NCBI RefSeq assembly: GCF_015595025.1
Contig: NZ_JADNRL010000019.1
Coordinates: 868,805 to 932,804, forward strand
DNA: 64,000 nucleotides
DNA from: Halomonas sp. KAO
GTDB taxonomy: Bacteria; Pseudomonadota; Gammaproteobacteria; Pseudomonadales; Halomonadaceae
Reading direction: 5' to 3'
Part shown: positions 31,282 to 41,061 of the stretch, one piece after another
How the letters are laid out: each line of letters begins with the position of its first letter
How positions within the stretch are numbered: position 1 is the first letter of the stretch
Notes under the pieces: generated by a model
What the model saw: the letters and a program-made list of their open reading frames with translations, nothing else
Told to the model about the DNA's origin: nothing
Database searches by the model: none
Translations under genes and position numbers: made by a program

Positions 31282-32346
31282 ATGAATGCGACCCTTGCCG
31301 CCGCCCCCCTGAACGATTCCCTGCGCCCCGCCGTCCATCCCGCTCGAGTGTTGCCCACGCCCGGCGATCTGTGCCGTGAGCTACCGCTCGCCGCTGGTCT
31401 GAAGCGCCGCGTCGAGAGCCAGCGCCGAGCCGTGCACAATATTCTTGCCGGCCACGATGATCGCCTGCTGGTGGTGGTCGGCCCCTGCTCCATCCACGAC
31501 CCCCGGGCAGCCCTGGAGTATGCCCAGCGGCTGGCAGAACTATCGGCACGAGTGGAAGACCGCCTGCTGCTTGTGATGCGGGTCTATGTCGAGAAGCCGC
31601 GCACTACCGTGGGATGGAAGGGGCTGGCCTATGACCCCGGCCTCGACGGCACGGGGGACATGGCTCGCGGCCTCGAGGTCTCGCGCCGGCTGATGCACGA
31701 TGTGACGGCACTGGGCCTGCCGGTGGCCACCGAACTTCTGCAGCCGATGCTGGCGCCCTATCTGGAGGATCTGCTCTCCTGGGTGGCGATCGGCGCCCGT
31801 ACCACCGAGTCCCAGCTGCACCGTGAGCTGGCCAGTGGTCTCGCGGCGGCGGTGGGCTTCAAGAATGCCACCGGCGGTGATATCGGCGTGGCCCTGGATG
31901 CCATGCGTGCCGCGGCTCATCCCCATAGCCATTTCGGCATGGATAGCGAGGGGCGGCCGGTGATCCGCGATACCGCGGGCAATCCTTACACCCAGCTGGT
32001 GCTGCGCGGCGGTCACGGCGAGCCCAACTACCAGGCGCACCATGTTCAGGCGGCTCGTCGCGCCCTGGAAGAGGGTGGCCTCTCCCCGCGGCTGATGGTG
32101 GACTGCAGCCACGCCAACGCCCGCAAGGATCATCGCCGCCAGAGCGAGGTGCTGCTCGACGTGCTGGCACAGCGCCAGGCCGGCGAGACGGCGATCACCG
32201 GAGTGATGCTGGAGAGTCATCTTCACGAGGGCAAGCAGGCGCTGGAGCCGGGGCGCTTACGCCACGGGGTGTCGGTCACCGACGCCTGCATTGGCTGGGA
32301 GACCACCGAGCATCTGCTGCTCTCCGCCGCCGAGCGCTTGAGGTAG
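31282..32346 (+). CDS. aroG: 3-deoxy-7-phosphoheptulonate (DAHP) synthase, class I
   Basis: This enzyme condenses phosphoenolpyruvate and erythrose 4-phosphate in the first step of the shikimate pathway. The 354-residue product has VGPCSIHDP (Cys69 as likely metal ligand), the IGARTTESQLHRELASG block and MVDCSHANA, and ends with a DACIGWE motif as in E. coli AroF/G/H. Which aromatic amino acid inhibits it cannot be read safely by eye. It is preceded by two aromatic-rich leader ORFs, suggesting control by charged tRNA supply. GGAG at 31267-31270 is the ribosome binding site. Repeat copy D follows. Confidence 0.95.
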   Translation: MNATLAAAPLNDSLRPAVHPARVLPTPGDLCRELPLAAGLKRRVESQRRAVHNILAGHDDRLLVVVGPCSIHDPRAALEYAQRLAELSARVEDRLLLVMRVYVEKPRTTVGWKGLAYDPGLDGTGDMARGLEVSRRLMHDVTALGLPVATELLQPMLAPYLEDLLSWVAIGARTTESQLHRELASGLAAAVGFKNATGGDIGVALDAMRAAAHPHSHFGMDSEGRPVIRDTAGNPYTQLVLRGGHGEPNYQAHHVQAARRALEEGGLSPRLMVDCSHANARKDHRRQSEVLLDVLAQRQAGETAITGVMLESHLHEGKQALEPGRLRHGVSVTDACIGWETTEHLLLSAAERLR

Positions 32347-32360
32347 CACACGAGGCTGAT

Positions 32361-32556
32361 CCGGCGACAGGCCCCGGGGTGCCGGACCATCGAGGGGGCG
32401 CTGTAACCCCATCCCTGGGCGCTACCGATGCCCTGCTTCGCTCTCGCGTCCTGCTCCGCTTGCAGGACCTGTGCTGACCATCCATGGCCAGCCCGTTCGA
32501 AGCAGTGCTTCTCACCCCTGGCATAGGCCCCCCTCTTCGGCCTGTCCCCCGGCGCC
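32361..32556 (+). repeat. Dispersed palindromic repeat, copy D (long form)
   Basis: A 196-bp element with the same ends as copy C (CCGGCGACAGG and CCTGTCCCCCGGCGCC) but with an extra ~90-bp centre. The centre is itself bounded by CTGCTTCG and CGAAGCAG and contains GTCCTGC/GCAGGAC and a CCATCCATGG hairpin. Copy E (42990-43166) shares this centre almost unchanged. It fills most of the 317-nt gap between aroG and the DUF3087 gene; the rest (32557-32663) holds only a GATAAT hexamer at 32622-32627 with no clear -35. Confidence 0.8.
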
Positions 32557-32663
32557 ACTCACCTGTAGTGGCACTGCGTGGTGGTACATCGTCCGCACTG
32601 TACCCTGGGTGGCGATGCCGGGATAATGCGCCCGATTCCCGACTCGTTACCCAGGAGAGCGCC

Positions 32664-33176
32664 ATGTCGTTTCACTTCGAGGAGCACGACCCCGAGACTT
32701 ACCGCCGCAAGGGTCGCCTGATCAGCCTGGCCATGGCGGCCCAGCTGGTGGTCTTCGGACTGCTGTTTTCCCAGTTGCTGCAGGCCGCCTTCGACGGCGG
32801 CTTCTGGCTCAATGTGTTGGGGGTGGTGCTGGGCCTGATATCGACCAGCCTGGTATTTGCCGTGGTGCGTGAGCGCCCCTGGATGGCGGAGGTGCGTTAT
32901 GCGTGGCAGCTCAAGCATCACCTCGCACGGGTCAGCGGCTACCTGCCGGGGCTGCGGCGTGCCTCCGAGGAGGGCAATGATACCGCCCTGGACCTGCTCG
33001 CGTTCTACCACCAGGGCATGCTGCAGCTAGCCGACCTCAACGGTCGCACCCTGGATGATGATGGCGAAGCCGTTGCCGAGCGCCTGAGGGTGCGTCAGGC
33101 CCGGGAGGAGCGGGGCCTGCCCGAGCGCGTCGAGGGGTTCGACCCCCACGACCTCGCGGCCTTCCGCAAGGGATAG
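32664..33176 (+). CDS. DUF3087 family membrane protein
   Basis: The ATG at 32664 with AGGAG upstream gives 170 residues. Two membrane helices lie at about residues 18-38 and 47-68, separated by a short loop (FDGGFWLN). A soluble helical C-terminal half follows (YAWQLKHHLARVSGYLPGL). This two-helix plus helical-tail layout matches the DUF3087 family of gammaproteobacterial proteins, whose function is unknown. Upstream in-frame codons would extend it into repeat D and are not believable. Confidence 0.75.
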   Translation: MSFHFEEHDPETYRRKGRLISLAMAAQLVVFGLLFSQLLQAAFDGGFWLNVLGVVLGLISTSLVFAVVRERPWMAEVRYAWQLKHHLARVSGYLPGLRRASEEGNDTALDLLAFYHQGMLQLADLNGRTLDDDGEAVAERLRVRQAREERGLPERVEGFDPHDLAAFRKG

Positions 33177-33185
33177 CTCGAGCGT

Positions 33186-33204
33186 GGCCGCCTGACAGGC
33201 GGCC
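33186..33204 (+). terminator. Hairpin after the DUF3087 gene
   Basis: A perfect 8-bp stem GGCCGCCT/AGGCGGCC with a 3-nt loop starts 10 nt after the stop codon. No T run follows, so termination here is uncertain. Confidence 0.4.
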
Positions 33205-33314
33205 AGGGTGTCGCCTCCCTTCCGGTGGTTCATCGTACTGTCACCTCTATCGCCTAGCCTGACCTCGTTAGCTGGAAGCGACTGACGCTCCCCCCACCCG
33301 ACGAGGAGAGCAGC

Positions 33315-35438
33315 ATGAGCAAGGAAATCGAGGATCACCGCGTCCTGAATCCCGGCACCAACGAGCCCTTCGCCTCCGTTCTCGAGCGTCATGTCTCGCG
33401 GCGCAGCGTGATGCGTGGCGGCCTGGGGCTGGCGGCCGCCTCGATGCTGGGTTTCGGTGGGGCCGCTCGGGTGCTGGCTTCGAGTGTCGACCAGAAAACG
33501 CCACTGGCCCTGGCCTTCGAATCGGTACGCGGCTCGTGCACCGACGCCGTGGTGGTGCCGCCGGGCTATACCGCCCAGGTGCTGGTGCCCTGGGGCACAT
33601 CGCTCGCCGAGGAGACCCAGGGGTGGCATGACGGGCTGCCCATGACCGCGGAGCGTCAGGCCACCAGCGTGGGCATGCACCATGATGGCATGCATGGCTT
33701 TGCGCTGGATGAGTCGACGGCCTCCCGGCGCTTCGTGCTGGCGCTGAACAACGAGTATATCGACCAGCAGGCGCTGTGGGCGCCTGAGGGAGGCCCGACC
33801 AATGCTGAGGAGGGTGTCCGCCCCGCCGAGGAGTCGCGCACCGAGATCAATGCCCATGGCGTGACACTGGTGGAGGTGGAGGCGTCCGCCGATGGCCACT
33901 GGCGCCATGTGCCAGGCTCCCCCTATAACCGTCGGCTTACCAGTGCGTCCGTGATGGATATCGCCGGACCGGTCGCCGGCAGCGACTATGTGCGTACGCG
34001 CTTCTCGCCGGAGGGCAGGCTTGCCCGCGGCACCAACAATAATTGCGGCAACGGCTTCACTCCCTGGGGCACCTACCTGGCCTGCGAGGAGAACTGGCCG
34101 AATATCTTCGTCAATAGCGGCGAGCGCTTTCGGGACGATGCTCGCATCGGGGTCCCCACCCGGCGTTCCCGCTATGGCTGGGAGACCTCGGCCGGTGACC
34201 CCACCGAGCGGAACGACGAGTTCGCCCGCTTCGATATCACCCCGCGGGGCGCCGATGCCCGCGAGGACTATCGCAACGAGGCGCGCACCTTCGGTTACCA
34301 GGTGGAAGTCGATCCCTACGACGGCTCTCGCCGAGCCATGAAGCGCACCGCGATGGGGCGCTTTCGTCACGAGGGCTGCTGGCTCGGCAAGCTTGAGCCG
34401 GGCAGGCCGGTGGTCTTCTACTCCGGGCACGACGCCCGCAACGAGTATATCTACAAGTTCGTCTCCGCCGCCGCCTGGGAGCCGGCCGATGCCAACCGCC
34501 CCGGGGAGGCCTACGACCGGCTGGCCATCGGGGCCAAGTACCTGGATCACGGCGTGCTGTATGCCGCGCGCTTCGATGCCGACGGTCGAGGGGAGTGGTT
34601 GCCACTGACCCCGGAGGCGAAGACCGTTGACGGTCGCCGCCTCCACCAGGCCCTGGGGCTGGCCGCCGACGATCTGGCAGGCATCATCATCAATACCTGC
34701 GACGCCGCCGATCTGATGGGGGCCACGCCCATGGATCGTCCCGAGTGGGCCAGCGTGGATCCCGCCTCCGGCGAGGTCTATATCACCCTGACCAACAACA
34801 GCCAGCGCACCGGGGAGGGGAGCGAGTCGACCTTCACCAATGGCGGCGGTGCGGTCGAGGAGCCGGGTGTGGGGTTTGCCACCGCTCCGACCAACCCCGC
34901 CAATCCGCGACCCGACAACGGTGCGGGACATATCATCCGCTGGCGGGAAGGCGATGGAGTGACTCGCTTCGCATGGGAAGTGTTCGTCTTCGGGGCGGCA
35001 GCCGCCGATAGCGACAACCCCTCAGGGCTGACCGAGATGAAACAGTTCGCCAGCCCCGATGGCCTCTGGTACGACGACCGTGGTGATGGGCAGGGGATCC
35101 TGTGGATCCAGACCGATAACGGCTACGCGGGGGTCGCCGAGCACACCAATGATCAGCTGCTGGCGGTGGTGCCGGGGGCCCTGGGGGTGGGCGGCGAGCA
35201 GGCCGTGGTGACTGCCGATAACCAGCAGCACCTCAAGCGCTTCGCGGTGGGGCCCAATGGCTGTGAGGTCACCGGGATTTTCGCCACCCCGGATAGGACG
35301 GCGCTGTTTATCAATATCCAGCACCCGGGCAACTGGCCGGCCTCGGAGGATGCCACCGAGCAGGCCCGGGGCAGTGTGCGGCCCCGGGCGTCTACCGTGG
35401 TGATTCAGAGGCAGGATGGCGGCCAGATCGCGGTATAG
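33315..35438 (+). CDS. PhoX-like (DUF839) alkaline phosphatase family protein, Tat-exported
   Basis: The 707-residue product has the twin-arginine motif SRRSVMRGG at residues 28-36, then a hydrophobic stretch and an Ala-rich cleavage region (RVLAS), so it should be exported folded by Tat. The body is a DUF839/PhoX beta-propeller; conserved blocks include NNCGNGFTPWGTYLACEENW and GRFRHEGCW, and the C-terminal IQHPGNWPA. PhoX enzymes are calcium/iron phosphatases often induced by phosphate starvation. I see no convincing Pho box. GAGGAG precedes the ATG. Confidence 0.85.
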   Translation: MSKEIEDHRVLNPGTNEPFASVLERHVSRRSVMRGGLGLAAASMLGFGGAARVLASSVDQKTPLALAFESVRGSCTDAVVVPPGYTAQVLVPWGTSLAEETQGWHDGLPMTAERQATSVGMHHDGMHGFALDESTASRRFVLALNNEYIDQQALWAPEGGPTNAEEGVRPAEESRTEINAHGVTLVEVEASADGHWRHVPGSPYNRRLTSASVMDIAGPVAGSDYVRTRFSPEGRLARGTNNNCGNGFTPWGTYLACEENWPNIFVNSGERFRDDARIGVPTRRSRYGWETSAGDPTERNDEFARFDITPRGADAREDYRNEARTFGYQVEVDPYDGSRRAMKRTAMGRFRHEGCWLGKLEPGRPVVFYSGHDARNEYIYKFVSAAAWEPADANRPGEAYDRLAIGAKYLDHGVLYAARFDADGRGEWLPLTPEAKTVDGRRLHQALGLAADDLAGIIINTCDAADLMGATPMDRPEWASVDPASGEVYITLTNNSQRTGEGSESTFTNGGGAVEEPGVGFATAPTNPANPRPDNGAGHIIRWREGDGVTRFAWEVFVFGAAAADSDNPSGLTEMKQFASPDGLWYDDRGDGQGILWIQTDNGYAGVAEHTNDQLLAVVPGALGVGGEQAVVTADNQQHLKRFAVGPNGCEVTGIFATPDRTALFINIQHPGNWPASEDATEQARGSVRPRASTVVIQRQDGGQIAV

Positions 35439-35457
35439 CGCGAGTCGGCAGGTCATC

Positions 35458-35497
35458 GGCGTCGGCCGGGGGCGCCTGTTGCCCGGAGGCCGACGCC
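35458..35497. terminator. Bidirectional hairpin between phoX-like gene and hemB
   Basis: A 10-bp stem GGCGTCGGCC/GGCCGACGCC (35458-35467 with 35488-35497) lies between two convergent genes. It has an inner GGGC/GCCC pair and no strong T run on either side. Confidence 0.5.
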
Positions 35498-35505
35498 TGA
35501 AGCCG

Positions 35506-36600
<1,095 letters not shown>

Positions 36601-36630
36601 TCAGTGTGGCCTGGTGCCGAAAGGCTCGCC

Positions 36631-36659
36631 TTGTCGCACCCGGGGGATGGCTCTAGAGT
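36631..36659 (+). promoter_or_regulatory. Probable elbB promoter
   Basis: TTGTCG (36631-36636), a 17-nt spacer and TAGAGT (36654-36659) are each 4 of 6 to consensus, 61 nt before the elbB ATG, in the 203-nt divergent gap with hemB. Confidence 0.45.
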
Positions 36660-36719
36660 GTCATATTCGATTATTGGTCCTGTCGCTCGTTGGCAGGCGA
36701 CTTCTGCAAGGAGATAGGC

Positions 36720-37382
36720 ATGAGCAAACAGGTGGCGGTGATCCTCTCGGGCTGTGGTGTCCATGATGGCGCCGAGATCTACGAGACCACCCTGACGCTG
36801 CTGCGGCTCGACCAGCTGGGTCTCGGCTATCGCTGTTTTGCCCCGGATATTCCCCAGCACCACGTCATCGATCATCGAAGCGGCGAGGAGGTTGAAGGGG
36901 AGACGCGCAGTGTGCTCAGTGAGTCGGCTCGCCTGGCGCGGGGTGATATCCAGGCACTGGACGAACTGGACGCCGACGAGTTCGATGCGGTGATTCTGCC
37001 CGGTGGTTTCGGTGCCGCCAAGAACCTCTCCAGCTTCGCCGTGGATGGCGCCGAGATGCGGGTACTCGACGAGCTCAAGGAGACGCTGCAGGGCTTCCAT
37101 GAGGCGCGCAAGCCCATCGGGCTGATGTGCATCAGCCCGGTGATGGTGCCCAAGCTGCTCGGTACAGGCATCGCCGTCACCATCGGTCAGGACCCCGGGG
37201 TGTCGGGTGCCATCAGCGCCATGGGGGGCCTGCACCGCAGCTGCGGCGTCGAGGATATCGTGGTCGACTTCGAGCACCGGGTGGTCACCACACCGGCCTA
37301 CATGCTCGCCACCCGCATCAGCGAGGCCGCCACCGGCATCTTCAAGCTGGTCGACAGGGTCGATGAGCTGATGGATCTCTGA
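36720..37382 (+). CDS. elbB: Isoprenoid biosynthesis glyoxalase ElbB (DJ-1/PfpI family)
   Basis: The ATG at 36720 follows AAGGAGATAGGC and gives 220 residues. ElbB is a class I glutamine-amidotransferase-like fold with glyoxalase activity in E. coli; its cellular role is unclear. The signature VAVILSGCGVHDGAEIYE is at the N-terminus, LPGGFGAAKNLSSF in the middle and the nucleophile Cys137 in LMCISPVM. A longer start at 36690 would lack a ribosome binding site. Confidence 0.92.
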   Translation: MSKQVAVILSGCGVHDGAEIYETTLTLLRLDQLGLGYRCFAPDIPQHHVIDHRSGEEVEGETRSVLSESARLARGDIQALDELDADEFDAVILPGGFGAAKNLSSFAVDGAEMRVLDELKETLQGFHEARKPIGLMCISPVMVPKLLGTGIAVTIGQDPGVSGAISAMGGLHRSCGVEDIVVDFEHRVVTTPAYMLATRISEAATGIFKLVDRVDELMDL

Positions 37383-37445
37383 CCCGGCGTGCCGGGAGCC
37401 GTAAGCTTGTAGAGCGGCGCTTCGCGCCTGGAAGCTGGAAGAAAA

Positions 37446-37476
37446 ATCGCCCCCATGGCGTTGCCATGGGGGCGAT
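37446..37476. terminator. Strong bidirectional terminator between elbB and tatC
   Basis: A perfect 14-bp stem ATCGCCCCCATGGC/GCCATGGGGGCGAT with a 3-nt loop (GTT). On the minus strand it is followed by TTTTTC, so it should end the tatABC transcript well; on the plus strand it is flanked by TCTGTTCC and may end elbB. Confidence 0.85.
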
Positions 37477-37493
37477 CTGTTCCAGGCTGCGAA

Positions 37494-37528
37494 CCAGCTT
37501 CCAGCTTCCAGCTTCCAGCTTCCAGCTT
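37494..37528. repeat. Heptamer tandem repeat CCAGCTT x5
   Basis: Five exact copies of CCAGCTT run to the end of tatC; the last overlaps its stop codon. Copies in the opposite sense (CTGGAAGCTGGAAG) lie on the other side of the terminator at about 37427-37441, so the whole region is palindromic. Confidence 0.8.
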
Positions 37529-38294
37529 ACGAGTCGTCCTCCAGCTCGCGGCGCTCCTTCTTGCGTCGGGCCAGGCGGCCGAACAGCAGCCCCACCTCGT
37601 AGAGCAGATACATGGGGATCGCCAGCAGGCTCTGGGAGATCACATCCGGCGGGGTGAGCAGCATGCCGACCACGAAGCAGCCAAGCACCATGTAGGGACG
37701 CTTCCTGGACAGGCTCTCCACCGTGGTGGCACCCGAGGCGATCAGCAGGAAGGTGGCGATGGGAATCTCGAAGGCCATGCCGAAGGCGAAGAACAGCTTA
37801 AGGACGAAGTTGAGGTAGGCGTTGATATCGGTCATCACCGTCACGTTCTCCGGCCCGGTCTGGGTGAAGAACTCGAACAGCAGCGGGAAGACCGCGTAAT
37901 AGGCGAAGGCCGCACCGGCGTAGAACAGCAGCACGCTGGAGGCCAGGATCGGGATGGCCAGGGCCTTCTCGTTGTCGTAGAGGCCCGGGGCCACGAAGGC
38001 CCATGCCTGATGCAGGACATAGGGCACGGCGATAAACACGGCCGCCACCAGGGTCAGCTTGAAGGGGGCCAGGAAGGGCGATGCGACTTCGGTCGCGATC
38101 ATCTGTGACCCTTCCGGCAGCAGCGCCATCAGCGGCTGGGCCACGAAGAGATAGATGTCGTTGGCGAAGGCGTAGAGGCCGAGGAAGATCACCAGCACCG
38201 CCACCACCGCGCGCAACAGGCGCGAGCGCAGCTCGATCAGGTGCTCGATCAGCGGGGCCTGGTGCTGTTCCGGGCCGTCACCGGGGTTGCTCAT
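37527..38294 (-). CDS. tatC: Sec-independent protein translocase subunit TatC
   Basis: TatC is the six-helix membrane receptor for twin-arginine signal peptides. The 255-residue product has IEHLIELRSRLLRAVVAV at the N-terminus, the conserved periplasmic FTQTGPENV region and AFGMAFEIPI in the fourth helix. It overlaps tatB by 4 nt. The C-terminal tail is charged (RRKKERRELEDDS). The tandem heptamer repeat touches the stop codon. Confidence 0.97.
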   Translation of the reverse strand: MSNPGDGPEQHQAPLIEHLIELRSRLLRAVVAVLVIFLGLYAFANDIYLFVAQPLMALLPEGSQMIATEVASPFLAPFKLTLVAAVFIAVPYVLHQAWAFVAPGLYDNEKALAIPILASSVLLFYAGAAFAYYAVFPLLFEFFTQTGPENVTVMTDINAYLNFVLKLFFAFGMAFEIPIATFLLIASGATTVESLSRKRPYMVLGCFVVGMLLTPPDVISQSLLAIPMYLLYEVGLLFGRLARRKKERRELEDDS

Positions 38295-38713
38295 CGTTGT
38301 GGGGCGTCCTTGTCGACGGAGGAGGGCTGGGGGGCGGCGTCAGCGTCGGCGGCACCCTCGCGAGCGCGTGCCAGGGCATCATCCAGGCGCTGCTCCGGGG
38401 ATGATTCGGGCCCCTGCCGAGGGGGCTTCTCGGCATCGTGGGTCCCACCCTCGGGCTTGGCGAGGCCCTCGACGCCGTGTTTCACCCGGGAGACGCTGTC
38501 GTCCAGCTTCTTCTGCTGCTCGTCGAGCTTCTGGCGCAGCTCCTCCGCCTCCAGCTGGGCGCTGATCTCGCGCTGCATGCCGGAAACGGTTCGCTTGATC
38601 TTGCCGATCCACAGGCCCAGGGTGCGCGCCGCCTTGGGCAGCCGCTCCGGTCCCAGCACCAGCAGGCCTACCACGCCGAGCAGCAGGAGTTCGAGAAAGC
38701 CGATATCGAACAT
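38291..38713 (-). CDS. tatB: Sec-independent protein translocase subunit TatB
   Basis: TatB forms the substrate-binding complex with TatC. The 140-residue product begins MFDIGFLELLLLGVVGLLVLGPERLP, a single helix with the Glu and the GPERLP hinge that set TatB apart from TatA. A long amphipathic and charged helix follows, with a disordered acidic tail rich in Pro, Asp and Ala. It lies 6 nt after tatA. Confidence 0.95.
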   Translation of the reverse strand: MFDIGFLELLLLGVVGLLVLGPERLPKAARTLGLWIGKIKRTVSGMQREISAQLEAEELRQKLDEQQKKLDDSVSRVKHGVEGLAKPEGGTHDAEKPPRQGPESSPEQRLDDALARAREGAADADAAPQPSSVDKDAPQR

Positions 38714-38719
38714 GGCAGT

Positions 38720-38992
38720 TTATTTGCGCTCTTCTTGTTCCTCGGGCTTTCGCTCGGCCTGAACATCGTAGGTGTTGGGTTCTTCCTTGTGGTCGACGCG
38801 GGCCTGCGCTTCGCTCTCGGCGCCGTTCTTCTCGTCCTGCTCGCCCTTCTCATCCTCGCTCATCGCCTTCTTGAAGCCCTTCACGGCGCCACCCAGATCG
38901 GTGCCGACGTTGCGCAGCTTCTTGGTGCCGAAGATCAGGATGATGATGCCGAGTACGATTAGCAGCTGCCAGATACTGATGCCACCTAACAT
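38720..38992 (-). CDS. tatA: Sec-independent protein translocase subunit TatA
   Basis: TatA oligomers form the size-fitting pore of the Tat system. The ATG at 38992 with GGAAG upstream gives 90 residues: [20 protein letters not shown] then the [20 protein letters not shown] amphipathic helix, then an acidic tail. An ATG-like start at 39025 would add 11 residues before the membrane helix and is less likely. It sits between hisE and tatB, the usual pseudomonad order. Confidence 0.95.
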   Translation of the reverse strand: MLGGISIWQLLIVLGIIILIFGTKKLRNVGTDLGGAVKGFKKAMSEDEKGEQDEKNGAESEAQARVDHKEEPNTYDVQAERKPEEQEERK

Positions 38993-39057
38993 TAGTGCTT
39001 CCTCTTGTTGGGGGTTCCGGCTCACCCGGAACGGCCAGTGATGTCGTGTTCAGCGGG

Positions 39058-39393
39058 TTATGGCTCGCGTGCGGCCTTCTCGTCGTGGCCGGAGATGCCG
39101 AAGCGACGCGCCAGTTCGTCGAGTAGTGCACCATGCTCGAGCCCGAGATGCGACAGCATCACCAGGCTATGAAACCACAGGTCGGCCGTTTCGGCGATCA
39201 ATGCCTGACGTTCGGCATCACCGCCGGCCTCGGCGTCCTTCGCCGCGAGCAGGGTCTCGGTAGCCTCTTCGCCGACCTTCTCGAGTATCTTGTTCAAGCC
39301 CTTGTGATGCAAGGCAGCGACGTAGGAGTCTGCCGGATTGGCCTCGCGGCGTTGATCCAGGACAACCTGAAGCCGCTCAAGAATATCGCTCAT
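39058..39393 (-). CDS. hisE: Phosphoribosyl-ATP pyrophosphatase
   Basis: HisE hydrolyses phosphoribosyl-ATP in the second step of histidine synthesis. The ATG at 39393, with GAGAC 7 nt upstream, gives 111 residues. The acidic metal-binding motif is [13 protein letters not shown], with [15 protein letters not shown] further on. In many pseudomonads hisI precedes hisE here; in this window ubiB ends only 42 nt before hisE and no hisI is present. Confidence 0.93.
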   Translation of the reverse strand: MSDILERLQVVLDQRREANPADSYVAALHHKGLNKILEKVGEEATETLLAAKDAEAGGDAERQALIAETADLWFHSLVMLSHLGLEHGALLDELARRFGISGHDEKAAREP

Positions 39394-39435
39394 CGATGAC
39401 GTCTCCATGAAAAAAGGGCGAGCGTGAAACGGGGG

Positions 39436-41061
39436 TCAGTACCAGGCCAGCAGCAACAGCCCGATGACGGTGGCGACCAGCGCCGGCCAGGGTTGGCCAT
39501 CGGCCCATTCGACCAGAGGCTGCCAGGCCATGGCCAGCGCTACCAGCAGCAGGCCCAGTCGCAACCGGCGATGGCGCCGCCCCTGGCGTTCCAGCTGGTA
39601 CTGGATGCCCCCCAGTGCCTCGCCCTGGCGCCGTCGCTGGCGCTTTTCCAGCTCGGCCTGAGCCAGCGCCTGGTGGGCCAGGGTTGGCAGCTCGGGCAAC
39701 TGGTGGCTGAGCTCGGGGGCGTGGCGCTTGAGAGAGGCCCACAGCCCCTTTACCCCGGCGCGCTCCTCCATCCAGCGCTCCAGGTAGGGCTTGGCGGTCT
39801 GCCACAGGTCCAGCTCGGGATAGAGCTGACGCCCCAGGCCCTCGATATTGAGCAGGGTCTTCTGCAGCAGGACCAGCTGGGGCTGTACCTCCATGTCGAA
39901 GCGACGGGCGGTCTGGAACAGGCCCAGCAGCACCTGGCCGAAGGAGATGTCCTTGAGCGGCTTCTCGAGGATCGGCTCGCACACGGTGCGAATCGCCGCG
40001 GCAAACTCGTTGGCGCGGGTGTGCTCGCCGACCCAGCCCGACTCGATATGCAGCGCCGCCACCTCGTAGTAGTCCTGGTGGAAGAAGGCCAGCAGGTTGC
40101 GGGCGAGGTAGTCCTGATCCTCGCGGGTCAGGCTGCCGACGATGCCACAGTCGATCGCGATGTACTGGGGGTCGTGGGGATGCTTGCGAGAGACGAAGAT
40201 ATTCCCCGGATGCATGTCGGCGTGGAAGAAGTTGTCACGGAACACCTGGGTGAAGAAGATCTCCACGCCGCGCTCGGCAAGTTTCCTGAGGTCGGTGCCC
40301 TGGGCCTCGAGCGCGTCGGTATCGGCGACCGGCACGCCATAGATACGTTCCTGGACCATGACCCGCTGGCGGGTCAGCTCCCAGTGAATGGCGGGCACAT
40401 AGAGCAGTGGAGAGTCCTTGAAGTTGCGCTTGAGCTGGGAGGTGTTGGCGGCCTCCTTGTGCAGGTCGAGCTCGTCGAACAGGGTGGTCTCGTAGTCGCG
40501 CACCACCTCCACCGGACGCAGGCGTCGCGCCTCGGGCACGCAGCTCAGCAGTCGCGCGAAACGGTAGAGCAGGGCCATGTCCTGGCGCATCACCCGCTCG
40601 ATGCCGGGGCGGATGATCTTGACGACGACCTCCTCGCCGCCGTGCAGCCGGGCACCGTGCACCTGGGCGATCGAGGCCGAGGCCAACGGCTCGGTGTCGA
40701 AGCGGGCGAAGGCCTCGGTCACCGGCAGCCCGAGCTCCGCTTCCACCACCTCACGGGCCTGTTGGCCGGGGAAGGGGGGAACCTGGTCCTGCAGCCGCTT
40801 GAGCTCGTCGGCCACGTCCTCGGGCAGCAGGTCGCGGCGGGTGGAGAGTACCTGGCCGAACTTGACGAAGATGGGACCCAGCGACTCCAGGGCCAGGCGC
40901 AGGCGCTCTCCGCGGGAGCGCGCGCCGATGGGGACCAGCCGCAGCGGCGAAAGCCTGAGCAGCATCCGCAGCGGCCAGGGGAGGCGCTCGAGGGGCAGCA
41001 GGGTGTCGAGACGGTAGCGGGTGATCACCCACAGGATGCGCAGCAGACGCAGCAGGATCAT
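39436..41061 (-). CDS. ubiB: Ubiquinone biosynthesis protein kinase-like UbiB
   Basis: UbiB is an atypical kinase/ATPase of the ADCK family needed for early ubiquinone steps. The 541-residue product has the KxGQ motif ([14 protein letters not shown]), an Ala-rich loop ([12 protein letters not shown]) in place of the usual glycine-rich loop, and catalytic HADMHPGN and DCGIVG. Two membrane helices lie at the C-terminus ([15 protein letters not shown] and [17 protein letters not shown]). It overlaps ubiJ by 4 nt. Confidence 0.96.
   Translation of the reverse strand: MILLRLLRILWVITRYRLDTLLPLERLPWPLRMLLRLSPLRLVPIGARSRGERLRLALESLGPIFVKFGQVLSTRRDLLPEDVADELKRLQDQVPPFPGQQAREVVEAELGLPVTEAFARFDTEPLASASIAQVHGARLHGGEEVVVKIIRPGIERVMRQDMALLYRFARLLSCVPEARRLRPVEVVRDYETTLFDELDLHKEAANTSQLKRNFKDSPLLYVPAIHWELTRQRVMVQERIYGVPVADTDALEAQGTDLRKLAERGVEIFFTQVFRDNFFHADMHPGNIFVSRKHPHDPQYIAIDCGIVGSLTREDQDYLARNLLAFFHQDYYEVAALHIESGWVGEHTRANEFAAAIRTVCEPILEKPLKDISFGQVLLGLFQTARRFDMEVQPQLVLLQKTLLNIEGLGRQLYPELDLWQTAKPYLERWMEERAGVKGLWASLKRHAPELSHQLPELPTLAHQALAQAELEKRQRRRQGEALGGIQYQLERQGRRHRRLRLGLLLVALAMAWQPLVEWADGQPWPALVATVIGLLLLAWY

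Noticed and set aside
33236-33262. Possible Pho box before the phoX-like gene (CTGTCAC)
   Set aside because: Only one heptamer matches; the expected second copy 11 bp later (ATCGCCT) matches at 3 of 7 positions.
33027-34931. Long minus-strand open frame opposite the phoX-like gene
   Set aside because: Antisense shadow; third-position GC bias keeps stops rare on this strand.
37494-37528. CCAGCTT heptamers as a CRISPR-like array
   Set aside because: The copies are directly adjacent with no spacers; this is a simple tandem repeat.
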